From: Hungateiclostridiaceae bacterium UBA1305
GTDB lineage: Bacteria > Bacillota > Clostridia > Acetivibrionales > DTU013
Length of the DNA: 6,358 bases
NCBI GenBank assembly: GCA_002307275.1
Contig: DBTX01000077.1
Location: forward strand, 1-6,358
Direction of reading: 5' to 3'
The translations under genes and the position numbers were made by a program. Positions 1 to 6,324 of the stretch are shown piece after piece (positions within the stretch are counted from its first letter, which is position 1; each line of letters begins with the position of its first letter). The notes beneath the pieces were generated by a model that was not told the DNA's origin, made no database searches, and saw only the letters and a program-made list of their open reading frames with translations.

Positions 1-480
1 TCCTTCGGACACGATATTGAAGGCAGCTGGCTTTTGTACGAAGCTGCCGAAGTTCTGGGGAATGAGGGAACTTTAAAAAAGGTCAGGGATATTTCTATAA
101 AAATGGCAGAAAAGGTTTATGAAAAAGGTATTGACCGTAAATATGGGGGCCTGTATAACGAAGAAGAACAGGGTGTTCTCCCTGGCGAAAGCAAAGACTG
201 GTGGCCCCAGGCCGAGGCTGTAGTCGGTTTTTTTAACGCTTTCGAATTGACCGGGAAAACTTACTTTATGGATGAAGCCATGAATATTTGGCATTTCATC
301 AGCAGCCATATTATTGACAAGGTATATGGTGAATGGTTTTGGAGTGTATCGGCTGATGGCAGAAAAGTGTACCATGATGAAAAGGTCGGCCCCTGGAAAT
401 GCCCTTATCATAATAGTAGAATGTGCTTTGAAATAATGCACAGGGTGGACAGGATAATAAATAATAAAGAAGCATTTTGA
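1..480 (+). CDS. Cellobiose/mannobiose 2-epimerase, C-terminal part (5' end outside window)
   Basis: This is the last 159 residues of an N-acylglucosamine/cellobiose 2-epimerase family protein, an (alpha/alpha)6-barrel enzyme usually about 390-410 residues long. It epimerises the reducing-end sugar at C2, converting cellobiose to glucosyl-mannose or beta-1,4-mannobiose to mannosyl-glucose. The reading frame is open from base 1, so the gene is cut by the window edge. Visible family motifs are SFGHDIE at residues 1-7, DWWPQAE at 66-72 and GPWKCPYHNSR at 130-140. In characterised cellobiose epimerases the equivalents of His4, Glu7 and His137 are catalytic, the paired Trp stack on the sugar, and the Arg of HNSR is conserved. 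All are intact here. The gene ends six bases before the mannosyl-glucose phosphorylase gene, whose ribosome binding site overlaps this stop codon. That pairing strongly supports mannobiose 2-epimerase as the working role, though cellobiose activity cannot be excluded. Confidence 0.92.
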   Translation, partial: SFGHDIEGSWLLYEAAEVLGNEGTLKKVRDISIKMAEKVYEKGIDRKYGGLYNEEEQGVLPGESKDWWPQAEAVVGFFNAFELTGKTYFMDEAMNIWHFISSHIIDKVYGEWFWSVSADGRKVYHDEKVGPWKCPYHNSRMCFEIMHRVDRIINNKEAF

Positions 481-484
481 GGTG
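479..484 (+). promoter_or_regulatory. Ribosome binding site of the GH130 gene
   Basis: The sequence GAGGTG overlaps the TGA stop of the epimerase gene. It lies two bases before ATG 487 and five before ATG 490. The overlap implies translational coupling and favours the second ATG on spacing grounds. Confidence 0.6.
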
Positions 485-486
485 AA

Positions 487-1704
487 ATGATGGATAAAAA
501 GTGTTTTGATGAAAGGCTGCTATTTCTAGCAAATGAATACAATAAGACGATCACCAGAAAAAACGAAATACAGCCCAGTATCAATGGCGTATATAACCGG
601 TATAAATATCCTGTAATCACCAAAGACCACACTCCCCTGTTCTGGAAATACGATCTGGACTACAGGACCAATCCATATCTGATGGAGCGGCTGGGGGTAA
701 ATTGTGCCTTTAATCCGGGAGCCATAGAGCTGGATGGGAAAATTTTTCTTGTAGTCCGTGTTGAAGGAGCAGACCGCAAATCCTTTTTCGCAATAGCAGA
801 AAGCGATAACGGAATTGATAACTTCAAATTCTGGGATTATCCTGTTGTAATGCCCGAAACCGGTGACCCGGACATCAATGTCTATGACATGAGGCTTGTA
901 AAACATGAAGACGGCTTTATATACGGACTCTTCTGCACTGAAAGAAAAGACCCGGATGCCCCCTTTGGCGATACTTCAAGTGCAGTTGCCGCCTGTGGTA
1001 TTGCCAGGACAAAAGATCTTAAAACCTGGGAACGTCTCCCCGACTTGAAAACAGCTTCTGCACAACAACGTAATGTAGTACTTCATCCTGAGTTTATCAA
1101 CGGAAAATATGCATTATATACACGCCCTCAGGATGGGTTTATAGAGACCGGAAAGGGCGGCGGGATCGGCTTCGGGTATACCGAAAGTATGGAAAACGCC
1201 TCTATTGATGAAGAAATCCTCATGGAATGCAAGGAATACCATACAATAAAGGAAGTAAAAAATGGTCAGGGACCTGCTCCCATCAAAACCCAAAAGGGCT
1301 GGCTGCATATTGCCCACGGCGTTAGAAACACAGCAGCAGGCCTTCGTTACGTAGTATACGCCTTCCTGTCCGACCTTGGACATCCGGAACAGGTCACTCA
1401 CCGTCCGGGTGGGTTTTTGATTGCTCCTGAGGGTGAAGAAAGAATCGGGGACGTATCAAACGTAATATTCTGCAACGGCGCAGTTGCCAGGAGTAACGGT
1501 GATATTCTCATTTACTATGCATCCGCCGATACACGCTGCCATGTAGCAACTACAACTGTAGACAAGCTGCTGGATTATGTACTCAATACTCCGGAAGATC
1601 CTCTCAGATCCCATTCATGTGTCCGGCAGCGTATTGAATTGATATCAAAAAATCTTGAGTTGATAGCCAAAGGTGAATTTGTATTACCGGTTGGTCGGTT
1701 GTGA
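487..1704 (+). CDS. 4-O-beta-D-mannosyl-D-glucose phosphorylase (GH130)
   Basis: Glycoside hydrolase family 130 protein of 405 residues, close to the usual length of about 390 for the mannosyl-glucose phosphorylase subfamily (GH130_1). The family fold is a five-bladed beta-propeller. The known reaction is Man-beta-1,4-Glc plus phosphate giving alpha-mannose 1-phosphate and glucose. Visible motifs are FNPGAIELDGKIFLVVRVEG (residues 75-94), NVYDMRL (131-137) whose Asp134 corresponds to the general acid of the family, LHPEF (199-203), YTRPQDGF (211-218), the glycine-rich KGGGIGFG (223-230), GQGPAPIKT (260-268) and YYASADTR (343-350). No signal peptide is present, so it should be cytoplasmic. Two adjacent ATG codons (487 and 490) can start the protein. 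The AGGTG at 480-484 lies only two bases from the first and five from the second, so 490 may be the true start. Coupling to the upstream epimerase gene fits the mannobiose pathway. Other beta-mannoside specificities are less likely but possible. Confidence 0.93.
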   Translation: MMDKKCFDERLLFLANEYNKTITRKNEIQPSINGVYNRYKYPVITKDHTPLFWKYDLDYRTNPYLMERLGVNCAFNPGAIELDGKIFLVVRVEGADRKSFFAIAESDNGIDNFKFWDYPVVMPETGDPDINVYDMRLVKHEDGFIYGLFCTERKDPDAPFGDTSSAVAACGIARTKDLKTWERLPDLKTASAQQRNVVLHPEFINGKYALYTRPQDGFIETGKGGGIGFGYTESMENASIDEEILMECKEYHTIKEVKNGQGPAPIKTQKGWLHIAHGVRNTAAGLRYVVYAFLSDLGHPEQVTHRPGGFLIAPEGEERIGDVSNVIFCNGAVARSNGDILIYYASADTRCHVATTTVDKLLDYVLNTPEDPLRSHSCVRQRIELISKNLELIAKGEFVLPVGRL

Positions 1705-1766
1705 CAATAACCGATAACAGCTAAATGCAGCTAAATTATGACAATATTATTTCCGCAAAAAATGTA

Positions 1767-1831
1767 GGGCGGCCATTGGCCGTCCGCATATGGCTTGCTC
1801 TGTGGCAGATAGTTCTTCGGGGTGAACCCCG
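1767..1831. repeat. Two GC-rich hairpins between the GH130 and CE7 genes (REP-like)
   Basis: The 161-base gap contains two strong inverted repeats. The first pairs GGGCGGCC (1767-1774) with GGCCGTCC (1778-1785) over a three-base loop with one G-T wobble. It can be extended by ATG (1762-1764) against CAT (1787-1789) around a bulge. The second is a perfect CGGGG (1818-1822) TGAA CCCCG (1827-1831) hairpin. Neither is followed by a T run, so they do not look like standard intrinsic terminators. The style resembles interspersed palindromic repeats seen between genes in Clostridia (inference). In an mRNA they could act as a processing or stabilising element that separates expression of the esterase from the upstream pair. 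Confidence 0.55.
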
Positions 1832-1851
1832 TTCCATCAAAGATAAACAAT

Positions 1852-1856
1852 GGAGG
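1852..1856 (+). promoter_or_regulatory. Ribosome binding site that fixes the CE7 esterase start
   Basis: A perfect GGAGG stands nine bases before the ATG at 1866. No comparable site precedes the ATG at 1725, which begins the longer open frame. This site therefore decides the start of the esterase. Confidence 0.85.
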
Positions 1857-1865
1857 AACCTTTAT

Positions 1866-2819
1866 ATGACATTAACGCATGGCGATATGCCAATGGGAGA
1901 ACTGAAAAAATATACGGGAAGCAGCCCATGTCCTCCTGATATTGATGCTTTCTGGGATAATGCTCTCGCGGAAATGAAGTCTGTGGATCCACAGATTGAA
2001 CTGGTGCCCAGCGAATTTCAAGTACCTTTTGCAGAGTGCTTCGACCTTTATTTCACAGGAGTAAGGGGCGCAAGAATACATGCAAAGTACTTGAGACCAA
2101 AGAATGCAGGGAAACCGCACCCGGCAATTTTAAAATTTCACGGGTATGCCTGGAATGCAGGGGATTGGTGTGATAAACTCGGTTATGTGGCAATGGGAAT
2201 GTCTGTAGCAGCACTTGACTGCCGCGGTCAGGGCGGCAGTTCCGAAGATACAGGCTGCGTAAAGGGCCCTACTTTGCGCGGTCATATCATCAGAGGTCTT
2301 GATGACTCTCCTGAAAATATGGTTTTCAGACAAATATTCCTGGATACGGCACAACTTGCCGGCATCGTAATGAATTTTCCCGAAGTCGATGAGACCCGTG
2401 TGGGAGCCACAGGTGAATCCCAGGGAGGTGCGCTGGCTCTTGTATGTGCTGCCCTTGAACCGCGTATCAGGAAGGTAGCTCCGGTACACCCGTACCTTAG
2501 TGATTTTAAACGGTATTGGTATTTGGATTTATCAGAAGAGATAAAAGAATTCTTCCGTTTTTTTGATCCCATGCATTTGAGGGAAGATGAGATATTTATG
2601 AAGCTGGGCTATATAGACATACAGAATATCATCGGGCGTATTCGCGGAGATGTACTGATGACAACTGGCCTGCTGGACAATGTCTGCCCTCCGTCGACTC
2701 AATTTGCCGCATATAACAAGATAACAGCGCAAAAGAATATGTTGTTGTTCCATGATTATGGCCATGAATTCTACCCTGAGCTTTATGACCAGATATTTAA
2801 TTTCCTTTGCGGCCTGTGA
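1866..2819 (+). CDS. Acetyl esterase, carbohydrate esterase family 7 (acetylxylan esterase/cephalosporin-C deacetylase type)
   Basis: Alpha/beta-hydrolase of 317 residues, matching the roughly 320-residue CE7 family, which removes O-acetyl groups from short acetylated sugars and cephalosporin C in the cytoplasm. Numbering from ATG 1866, it shows the typical start MPMGELKKYTG at 8-18, HGY at 92-94 (oxyanion Tyr), the CE7 motif RGQGGSSED at 120-128, the nucleophile in GESQGG (Ser185), Asp271 in GLLDNVCPP and His300 in DYGHEF. The triad positions agree closely with characterised members. The frame is open for 47 codons upstream to 1725, but that stretch crosses two hairpins, does not resemble the family and lacks a ribosome binding site, so I exclude it. 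The position downstream of the epimerase and phosphorylase genes suggests deacetylation of acetylated manno-oligosaccharides (inference). Acetylated xylo-oligosaccharides are an equally possible substrate. Confidence 0.93.
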   Translation: MTLTHGDMPMGELKKYTGSSPCPPDIDAFWDNALAEMKSVDPQIELVPSEFQVPFAECFDLYFTGVRGARIHAKYLRPKNAGKPHPAILKFHGYAWNAGDWCDKLGYVAMGMSVAALDCRGQGGSSEDTGCVKGPTLRGHIIRGLDDSPENMVFRQIFLDTAQLAGIVMNFPEVDETRVGATGESQGGALALVCAALEPRIRKVAPVHPYLSDFKRYWYLDLSEEIKEFFRFFDPMHLREDEIFMKLGYIDIQNIIGRIRGDVLMTTGLLDNVCPPSTQFAAYNKITAQKNMLLFHDYGHEFYPELYDQIFNFLCGL

Positions 2820-2892
2820 ACAGCCTATCAGATTTAAAACAGCTTGGAATATTGTGACATTACTAAGCCAAACCTTTCTACAGACAGCAAGT

Positions 2893-3786
2893 TCAGCTGT
2901 TGTTCATGTGAATCCTGTAATACGCTTTTCTGTATTCCCCAGGCGTTATTTTTTCATGACGCTTGAAAAGTCTGAGAAAGTACTTGTCATCTTGAAAGCC
3001 CAATGCTGCGGCGATTTCCTTTATACTCAGGTCAGATTGACAGAGAAGCTCCCGGGCTTTTGCCATTTTCATACGATGGATATATCCCAGCATGCTCATT
3101 CCCATATGTTTTTTAAAGTAGCGGGCCAGGTATTCACGTGTATAGTTGAATTCATAAGCTACCTGTTTCAGAGAAATCTCCCAGGTTAAATGGACGCGTA
3201 TCCATTCAAGTATTTTAGACAGATTCTCCGGAGGAATCCCACGATTACTTTCATCAGACGCTTGTGCAATGGCCTGTTCTGTAAGTTCGATGAGAAGAGA
3301 TGTTAAAATGTAGTCCACACCAAGGCCGGTATAATAACGCGATTCGTTTATGTGCAGCAGCTGACGGGATAGAATGCCGATCCTTTCGATACTGGAGGTA
3401 TGGAAGCAGGAAGGAAGCAGGATCATGCCATTCAATCCGTTGAAGTAGGGGTTGTTACCGGCAAGGTACATCTCTTCCGCAGCACTTTTCTCGTCAAGGA
3501 CACTGCAGGTATTGTCCCATTTAAAGTGTACCCAGTAAAAGGAGGTACCTTTCACGGAAGTTGCATAGCCTTTGTGTATATGGCTGGGGAGCAGGAGCAG
3601 GACGTCGCCTTCACCAATCTTGTATTTTTCATCCTCCTGCTGGATAAATACAGTTCCTTTGGTACAAATAATAATCTCAATATTGTCAATGACCCTCTGT
3701 ACGTGAGTCCAGTCTTCATCAGCAGTAAAGCTGCCGGCAGACAGAAAACACAGTGGTTTTTCGATACTGGTTTTGAGATAAAACAT
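2893..3786 (-). CDS. AraC-family transcriptional regulator with N-terminal cupin-like sensor
   Basis: Protein of 297 residues with the standard two-part AraC/XylS layout. Residues about 30-90 form a cupin-like sugar-binding region, with the signature run of a small beta-strand domain including GEGDVLLLLPSHIHKGY (58-74). Residues about 190-292 form the DNA-binding domain with two helix-turn-helix units: one near 204-225 (ISLKQVAYEFNYTREYLARY) and one near 253-275 (LSIKEIAAALGFQDDKYFLR). The second is followed by the family signature ending TPGEYRK (281-287). The start is supported by a GGTGGAGG site on the - strand (bases 3797-3804) ten bases before the ATG. It is transcribed divergently from the GH127 gene, so it most likely controls that gene and perhaps itself in response to an arabinose-containing oligosaccharide (inference). 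It converges with the esterase gene, leaving 73 bases between the stops. The ligand is unknown. Confidence 0.93.
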   Translation of the reverse strand: MFYLKTSIEKPLCFLSAGSFTADEDWTHVQRVIDNIEIIICTKGTVFIQQEDEKYKIGEGDVLLLLPSHIHKGYATSVKGTSFYWVHFKWDNTCSVLDEKSAAEEMYLAGNNPYFNGLNGMILLPSCFHTSSIERIGILSRQLLHINESRYYTGLGVDYILTSLLIELTEQAIAQASDESNRGIPPENLSKILEWIRVHLTWEISLKQVAYEFNYTREYLARYFKKHMGMSMLGYIHRMKMAKARELLCQSDLSIKEIAAALGFQDDKYFLRLFKRHEKITPGEYRKAYYRIHMNNS

Positions 3787-3796
3787 AAGTCAATAT

Positions 3797-3804
3797 CCTC
3801 CACC
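3797..3804 (-). promoter_or_regulatory. Ribosome binding site of the AraC-family gene
   Basis: Read on the - strand this is GGTGGAGG, with ten bases between it and the ATG ending at 3786. It supports the chosen start. Confidence 0.8.
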
Positions 3805-3840
3805 TTATATATTCTTTCGCTACCGACAGTTTAAAAAGTT

Positions 3841-3895
3841 TATGTCATACTGGTATTGTAACGTCGTTTATATGAATGTGCAACTGTATGACATA
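3841..3895. promoter_or_regulatory. Candidate operator: paired TATGNCATA palindromes in the divergent control region
   Basis: TATGTCATAC at 3841-3850 and GTATGACATA at 3886-3895 are perfect 10-base inverted copies of each other, separated by 35 bases. Each arm also contains its own odd palindrome, TATG-N-CATA, with centres 46 bases apart. Between them is a third odd palindrome, AACG-T-CGTT at 3860-3868. The arrangement sits in the 156-base gap between the regulator and GH127 genes and flanks the predicted regulator promoter. It is a good candidate for the binding sites of the adjacent AraC-family protein, possibly with looping, although the central palindrome may belong to a different regulator. 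The repeats are directly visible. Their role is inference. Confidence 0.6.
3855..3883 (-). promoter_or_regulatory. Candidate sigma-A-type promoter of the AraC-family gene
   Basis: On the - strand a -35-like TTGCAC (3878-3883) is followed after exactly 17 bases by TACAAT (3855-3860), a five-of-six match to the -10 consensus. The -35 match is weak at three of six. Transcription would begin near 3848, giving an untranslated leader of about 60 bases that includes one TATGNCATA copy at its start. I could not find an equally convincing promoter for the GH127 gene on the + strand, which fits activator dependence. Confidence 0.45.
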
Positions 3896-3925
3896 TTCCA
3901 AGGAGTTTCCGAGCAGACTCTTAAT

Positions 3926-3932
3926 AAAGGAG
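3926..3932 (+). promoter_or_regulatory. Ribosome binding site of the GH127 gene
   Basis: AAAGGAG lies ten bases before ATG 3943. An ATG at 3934 is in frame but is followed after one codon by TAG (3940-3942), immediately before the real start, so 3943 is the only workable start. Confidence 0.8.
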
Positions 3933-3942
3933 AATGAAATAG

Positions 3943-5904
3943 ATGAATAAATTAAAGGCTTTACAACCGGTTCCGTTAAAAAATGTGCGTGTTTCAGATG
4001 CGTTCTGGTCAGACTATATTGAGTTGATACGCAATACGGTGATCCCGTATCAGTGGGAGGCTTTGAATGACCGCATCCCTGATGCCGAGCCCAGTCACGC
4101 GGTAAAGAATTTCAGGATAGCTGCAGGTCTGGAAGAGGGCGAATTTAAAGGGTTTGTATTTCAGGACAGCGACATTGCCAAATGGCTCGAAGCAGTCGGA
4201 TACACCCTGGAGGTTCATCCTGATCCACAGCTTGAGGCACTGGCCGACGGAATCATTGAAGTCATAGAAAAAGCGCAGCAGCCTGACGGATATCTGGATA
4301 CGTATTTTATCCTGAAAGAGCCGGGAAAAAGGTGGACAAATCTGGGTGAATGCCATGAATTATATTGTGCAGGACATATGATGGAAGCTGCAGTTGCTTA
4401 TTATAAGGCAACAGGAAAGAAGAAGCTGCTGGATGTGATGTGCCGGTTCGCTGATTATATCGATTCGGTTTTCGGTACCGAACCGGGGAAAATCCAGGGA
4501 TATGACGGGCATCAGGAAGTGGAGCTTGCATTGGTCAAGCTATATCATGCAACAGGAAATGAAAGATACCTGAAGCTTGGCAGATACTTTATACAGGAGC
4601 GCGGCAGGGAACCTAATTTTTTCATCACGGAATGGAAGGAAACAAGGAAAGAGTTATCCCATTGGACAAAAGCCAAGTGTCCCGAGCCTGATTTGAAATA
4701 TTTCCTGGCTCATAAGCCGGTGTATGAACAGGAGGTCGCAATCGGCCATGCTGTCAGAGCGGTGTACATGTATTCGGGTATGGCGGATATTGCAAGAGAA
4801 ACAGGGGACGAAGAATTGTTCAAGGCTTGTAAAAGACTTTGGAACAATATTGTCACACGACAGATGTACATTACAGGCGGAATTGGTTCCACCCACCATG
4901 GAGAAGCATTCTCCTTTGACTATGATCTCCCCAATGACACGGTATATGCAGAGTCTTGCGCTTCCATAGGTCTGATTTTCTTTGCGCATCGTATGCTTCA
5001 GATGGATCCTGACGGTACCTATGCAGATATCATGGAAAGGACGCTTTATAATACTGTACTGGGCTCCATGTCCAGAGACGGCAAACATTTCTTCTATGTC
5101 AACCCGCTTGATGTGTGGCCGGAGGCTTCCGAGAAAAATCCCGGGAGACAGCATGTAAAACCTGTAAGGCAAAAGTGGTTCGGTTGTGCATGCTGTCCGC
5201 CGAATATTGCAAGGTTGCTGGCCTCTTTGGGGCAGTATGTATATTCCTCCGATGAAGATACTGTATATACACATCTCTATATCGGAGGAACGGCAGACAT
5301 GGAGATCAGTGGTGGCAAACTGCGGCTGATCCAGGAAAACAATTATCCCTGGGAGGGTAATGTAAAGATCAAAATAGAAACACCTGTTGAAAAAAGCTTT
5401 AAGCTGGCATTGCGGATACCCGGATGGTGCAGGAAATGGACCGTCTTCATAAATGGCACAGAAACAGCGCAGGAAGGCAGACTGGTAAATGGTTATCTGA
5501 CACTGGACAGATGCTGGAAGACCGGAGATGAAGTGGAGCTTTGCATGGAGTTGTCCATAGAGCTGCTTCAGGCCAATCCGAAGGTACGGGCTGATGCAGG
5601 CAGGGTAGCTATCCAGAGGGGCCCACTTGTTTACTGTCTGGAAGAAGAAGATAACGGCAGCAATCTTTCTGCTCTCTCCATTGCAAGTAATCCCGATTTT
5701 AAATGTGCATACGATAAAGATCTGATGGATGGCGCCGTGACGATACACACTACAGGCATCCGCACCGTAGACGACTGCTGGGGAGATGAACTTTACAGGC
5801 CTGCTTTGAAGCAGGAGGAGTCTGTAGAACTGAAGGCTGTGCCCTATTTCATGTGGGGGAACAGAACGCAGGGAGAAATGCTGGTATGGATAAGACAGCA
5901 TTGA
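3943..5904 (+). CDS. Beta-L-arabinofuranosidase, glycoside hydrolase family 127
   Basis: Protein of 653 residues, very near the 658 of the characterised Bifidobacterium longum HypBA1. That enzyme releases L-arabinose from beta-1,2-linked arabinofuranosyl disaccharides such as those on hydroxyproline-rich plant glycoproteins. The N-terminal two-thirds is the (alpha/alpha)6 barrel and residues from about 430 on form the beta-sandwich part. Key residues line up with HypBA1: the acid/base Glu321 in HHGEAFS, the zinc ligands Glu337 and Cys339 in YAESCAS, and Cys417 (nucleophile) and Cys418 in GCACCPPN. The metal-thiolate catalytic centre is therefore complete. There is no signal peptide, so it should act in the cytoplasm on imported oligosaccharides. 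It stands alone on the + strand, divergent from the AraC-family regulator, and no second gene follows within the window. Other GH127 specificities are possible because few members have been characterised. Confidence 0.93.
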   Translation: MNKLKALQPVPLKNVRVSDAFWSDYIELIRNTVIPYQWEALNDRIPDAEPSHAVKNFRIAAGLEEGEFKGFVFQDSDIAKWLEAVGYTLEVHPDPQLEALADGIIEVIEKAQQPDGYLDTYFILKEPGKRWTNLGECHELYCAGHMMEAAVAYYKATGKKKLLDVMCRFADYIDSVFGTEPGKIQGYDGHQEVELALVKLYHATGNERYLKLGRYFIQERGREPNFFITEWKETRKELSHWTKAKCPEPDLKYFLAHKPVYEQEVAIGHAVRAVYMYSGMADIARETGDEELFKACKRLWNNIVTRQMYITGGIGSTHHGEAFSFDYDLPNDTVYAESCASIGLIFFAHRMLQMDPDGTYADIMERTLYNTVLGSMSRDGKHFFYVNPLDVWPEASEKNPGRQHVKPVRQKWFGCACCPPNIARLLASLGQYVYSSDEDTVYTHLYIGGTADMEISGGKLRLIQENNYPWEGNVKIKIETPVEKSFKLALRIPGWCRKWTVFINGTETAQEGRLVNGYLTLDRCWKTGDEVELCMELSIELLQANPKVRADAGRVAIQRGPLVYCLEEEDNGSNLSALSIASNPDFKCAYDKDLMDGAVTIHTTGIRTVDDCWGDELYRPALKQEESVELKAVPYFMWGNRTQGEMLVWIRQH

Positions 5905-5960
5905 TGATTTGGCCGTTTAAGTGTGTATGAGAAAAACAACATAAGTAATGTGGATGGTAT

Positions 5961-6027
5961 GGGGACGTGTCAAGGGGACAGAGTTTCGACGCACTATTTT
6001 AGATGGGGTGCCAACTACTCCGTCCCC
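5961..6027. repeat. REP-like element bounded by GGGGACG/CGTCCCC
   Basis: GGGGACG at 5961-5967 is matched by CGTCCCC at 6021-6027, a perfect 7-base inverted repeat enclosing 53 bases. Next to the left arm is CGTGTCAAGGGGAC (5966-5979). GGGGACG and TGTCAAGGGGACAG style sequences are typical of short palindromic repeats scattered in Firmicutes genomes and thought to be moved by IS200-like REP-associated transposases (family knowledge). No transposase is present here. Confidence 0.5.
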
Positions 6028-6040
6028 TCGTCATAGTATA

Positions 6041-6080
6041 GCGCATACGTAGAAGTATGCGCATTCGTTGAGGTATGCGA
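6041..6080. repeat. Nested GCGCATAC/GTATGCGC palindromes
   Basis: GCGCATAC (6041-6048) and GTATGCGC (6055-6062) form a perfect 8-base stem with a 6-base loop. The right arm overlaps a second, shorter pair, CGCAT (6060-6064) with ATGCG (6075-6079), so the two hairpins are mutually exclusive. The unit GTAGAAGTATGCGCA (6049) is repeated imperfectly as GTTGAGGTATGCGAA (6067), 12 of 15 bases, at an 18-base period. Confidence 0.55.
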
Positions 6081-6104
6081 AGTAAACAGGCTAGATATGT
6101 ATTC

Positions 6105-6134
6105 TGTAGTGATGGACGACCCTGTCCATCTACA
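6105..6134. repeat. GATGGAC/GTCCATC hairpin
   Basis: GATGGAC (6111-6117) and GTCCATC (6124-6130) pair perfectly over a 6-base loop. TGTA (6105-6108) and TACA (6131-6134) extend the stem past a two-base bulge. No T run follows, so it is not a typical terminator. Confidence 0.5.
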
Positions 6135-6170
6135 TTGGTAGAACTGCTATATCGGTATTTTTGTAGCTAA

Positions 6171-6313
6171 GTGTGCAAAATTTTAAATAATGTTCAAAAT
6201 ATATGGGAAAAATTCAAAATAATCTGCTCATTAATTAAATTTTTGCACAGTTTTTTTGTTGGAAGACTGTTTTTATCGCAAGATATCTACACACTACTTA
6301 AAATTTTGCACAC
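6171..6313. repeat. Long AT-rich inverted repeat with an internal extra copy
   Basis: GTGTGCAAAATTTTAA (6171-6186) has a perfect 16-base inverted copy at 6298-6313, 143 bases end to end. A third copy with two mismatches, TTAAATTTTTGCACAG, lies at 6235-6250 in the same orientation as the right arm. Beside the left arm, CAAAAT recurs at 6176, 6195 and 6215, a 19-20 base period. The terminal arms suggest a small MITE-like element. I see no obvious target duplication at the flanks. Confidence 0.6.
6247..6274 (+). terminator. Weak terminator-like hairpin
   Basis: ACAGTTTTTT (6247-6256) can pair with GGAAGACTGT (6261-6270) across a TGTT loop, using three G-T wobbles, and is followed by TTTT. The stem is poor in G-C pairs and lies more than 340 bases past the nearest gene, so a true terminator role is doubtful. 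Confidence 0.25.
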
Positions 6314-6324
6314 CTCGCAGCAAA

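Noticed and set aside
1695..1714. TCGGTT/AACCGA inverted repeat over the GH130 stop codon
   Set aside because: A six-base stem with an eight-base loop and no T run is too weak to call as a terminator or operator.
1865..1872. TATGACAT at the esterase start, resembling the TATGNCATA operator sequence
   Set aside because: It lacks the last base of the palindrome, covers the start codon and has no partner copy nearby, so chance is the simplest explanation.
2884..2900. ACAGC/GCTGT inverted repeat at the AraC gene end as a terminator
   Set aside because: The stem is only five bases, overlaps the stop codon and has no T run on either side.
2752..3189. An open + strand frame of 145 codons across the end of the esterase gene and the AraC gene
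   Set aside because: It overlaps two well supported genes, has no ribosome binding site and shows no recognisable domain.
3860..3875. Possible catabolite-repression (cre) site around TGTAACGTCGTTTA
   Set aside because: The central CG is out of register with the cre consensus TGNAANCGNTNNCA.
3900..3905. A second AAGGAG upstream of the GH127 gene as a ribosome binding site for a leader peptide
   Set aside because: No start codon follows at a usable distance, and the ATG at 3934 gives only a two-codon frame.
4654..5901. A 415-codon open frame on the - strand inside the GH127 gene
   Set aside because: It is antisense to a gene with complete family motifs, is rich in Cys, His and Ile runs typical of shadow frames, and resembles no known protein.
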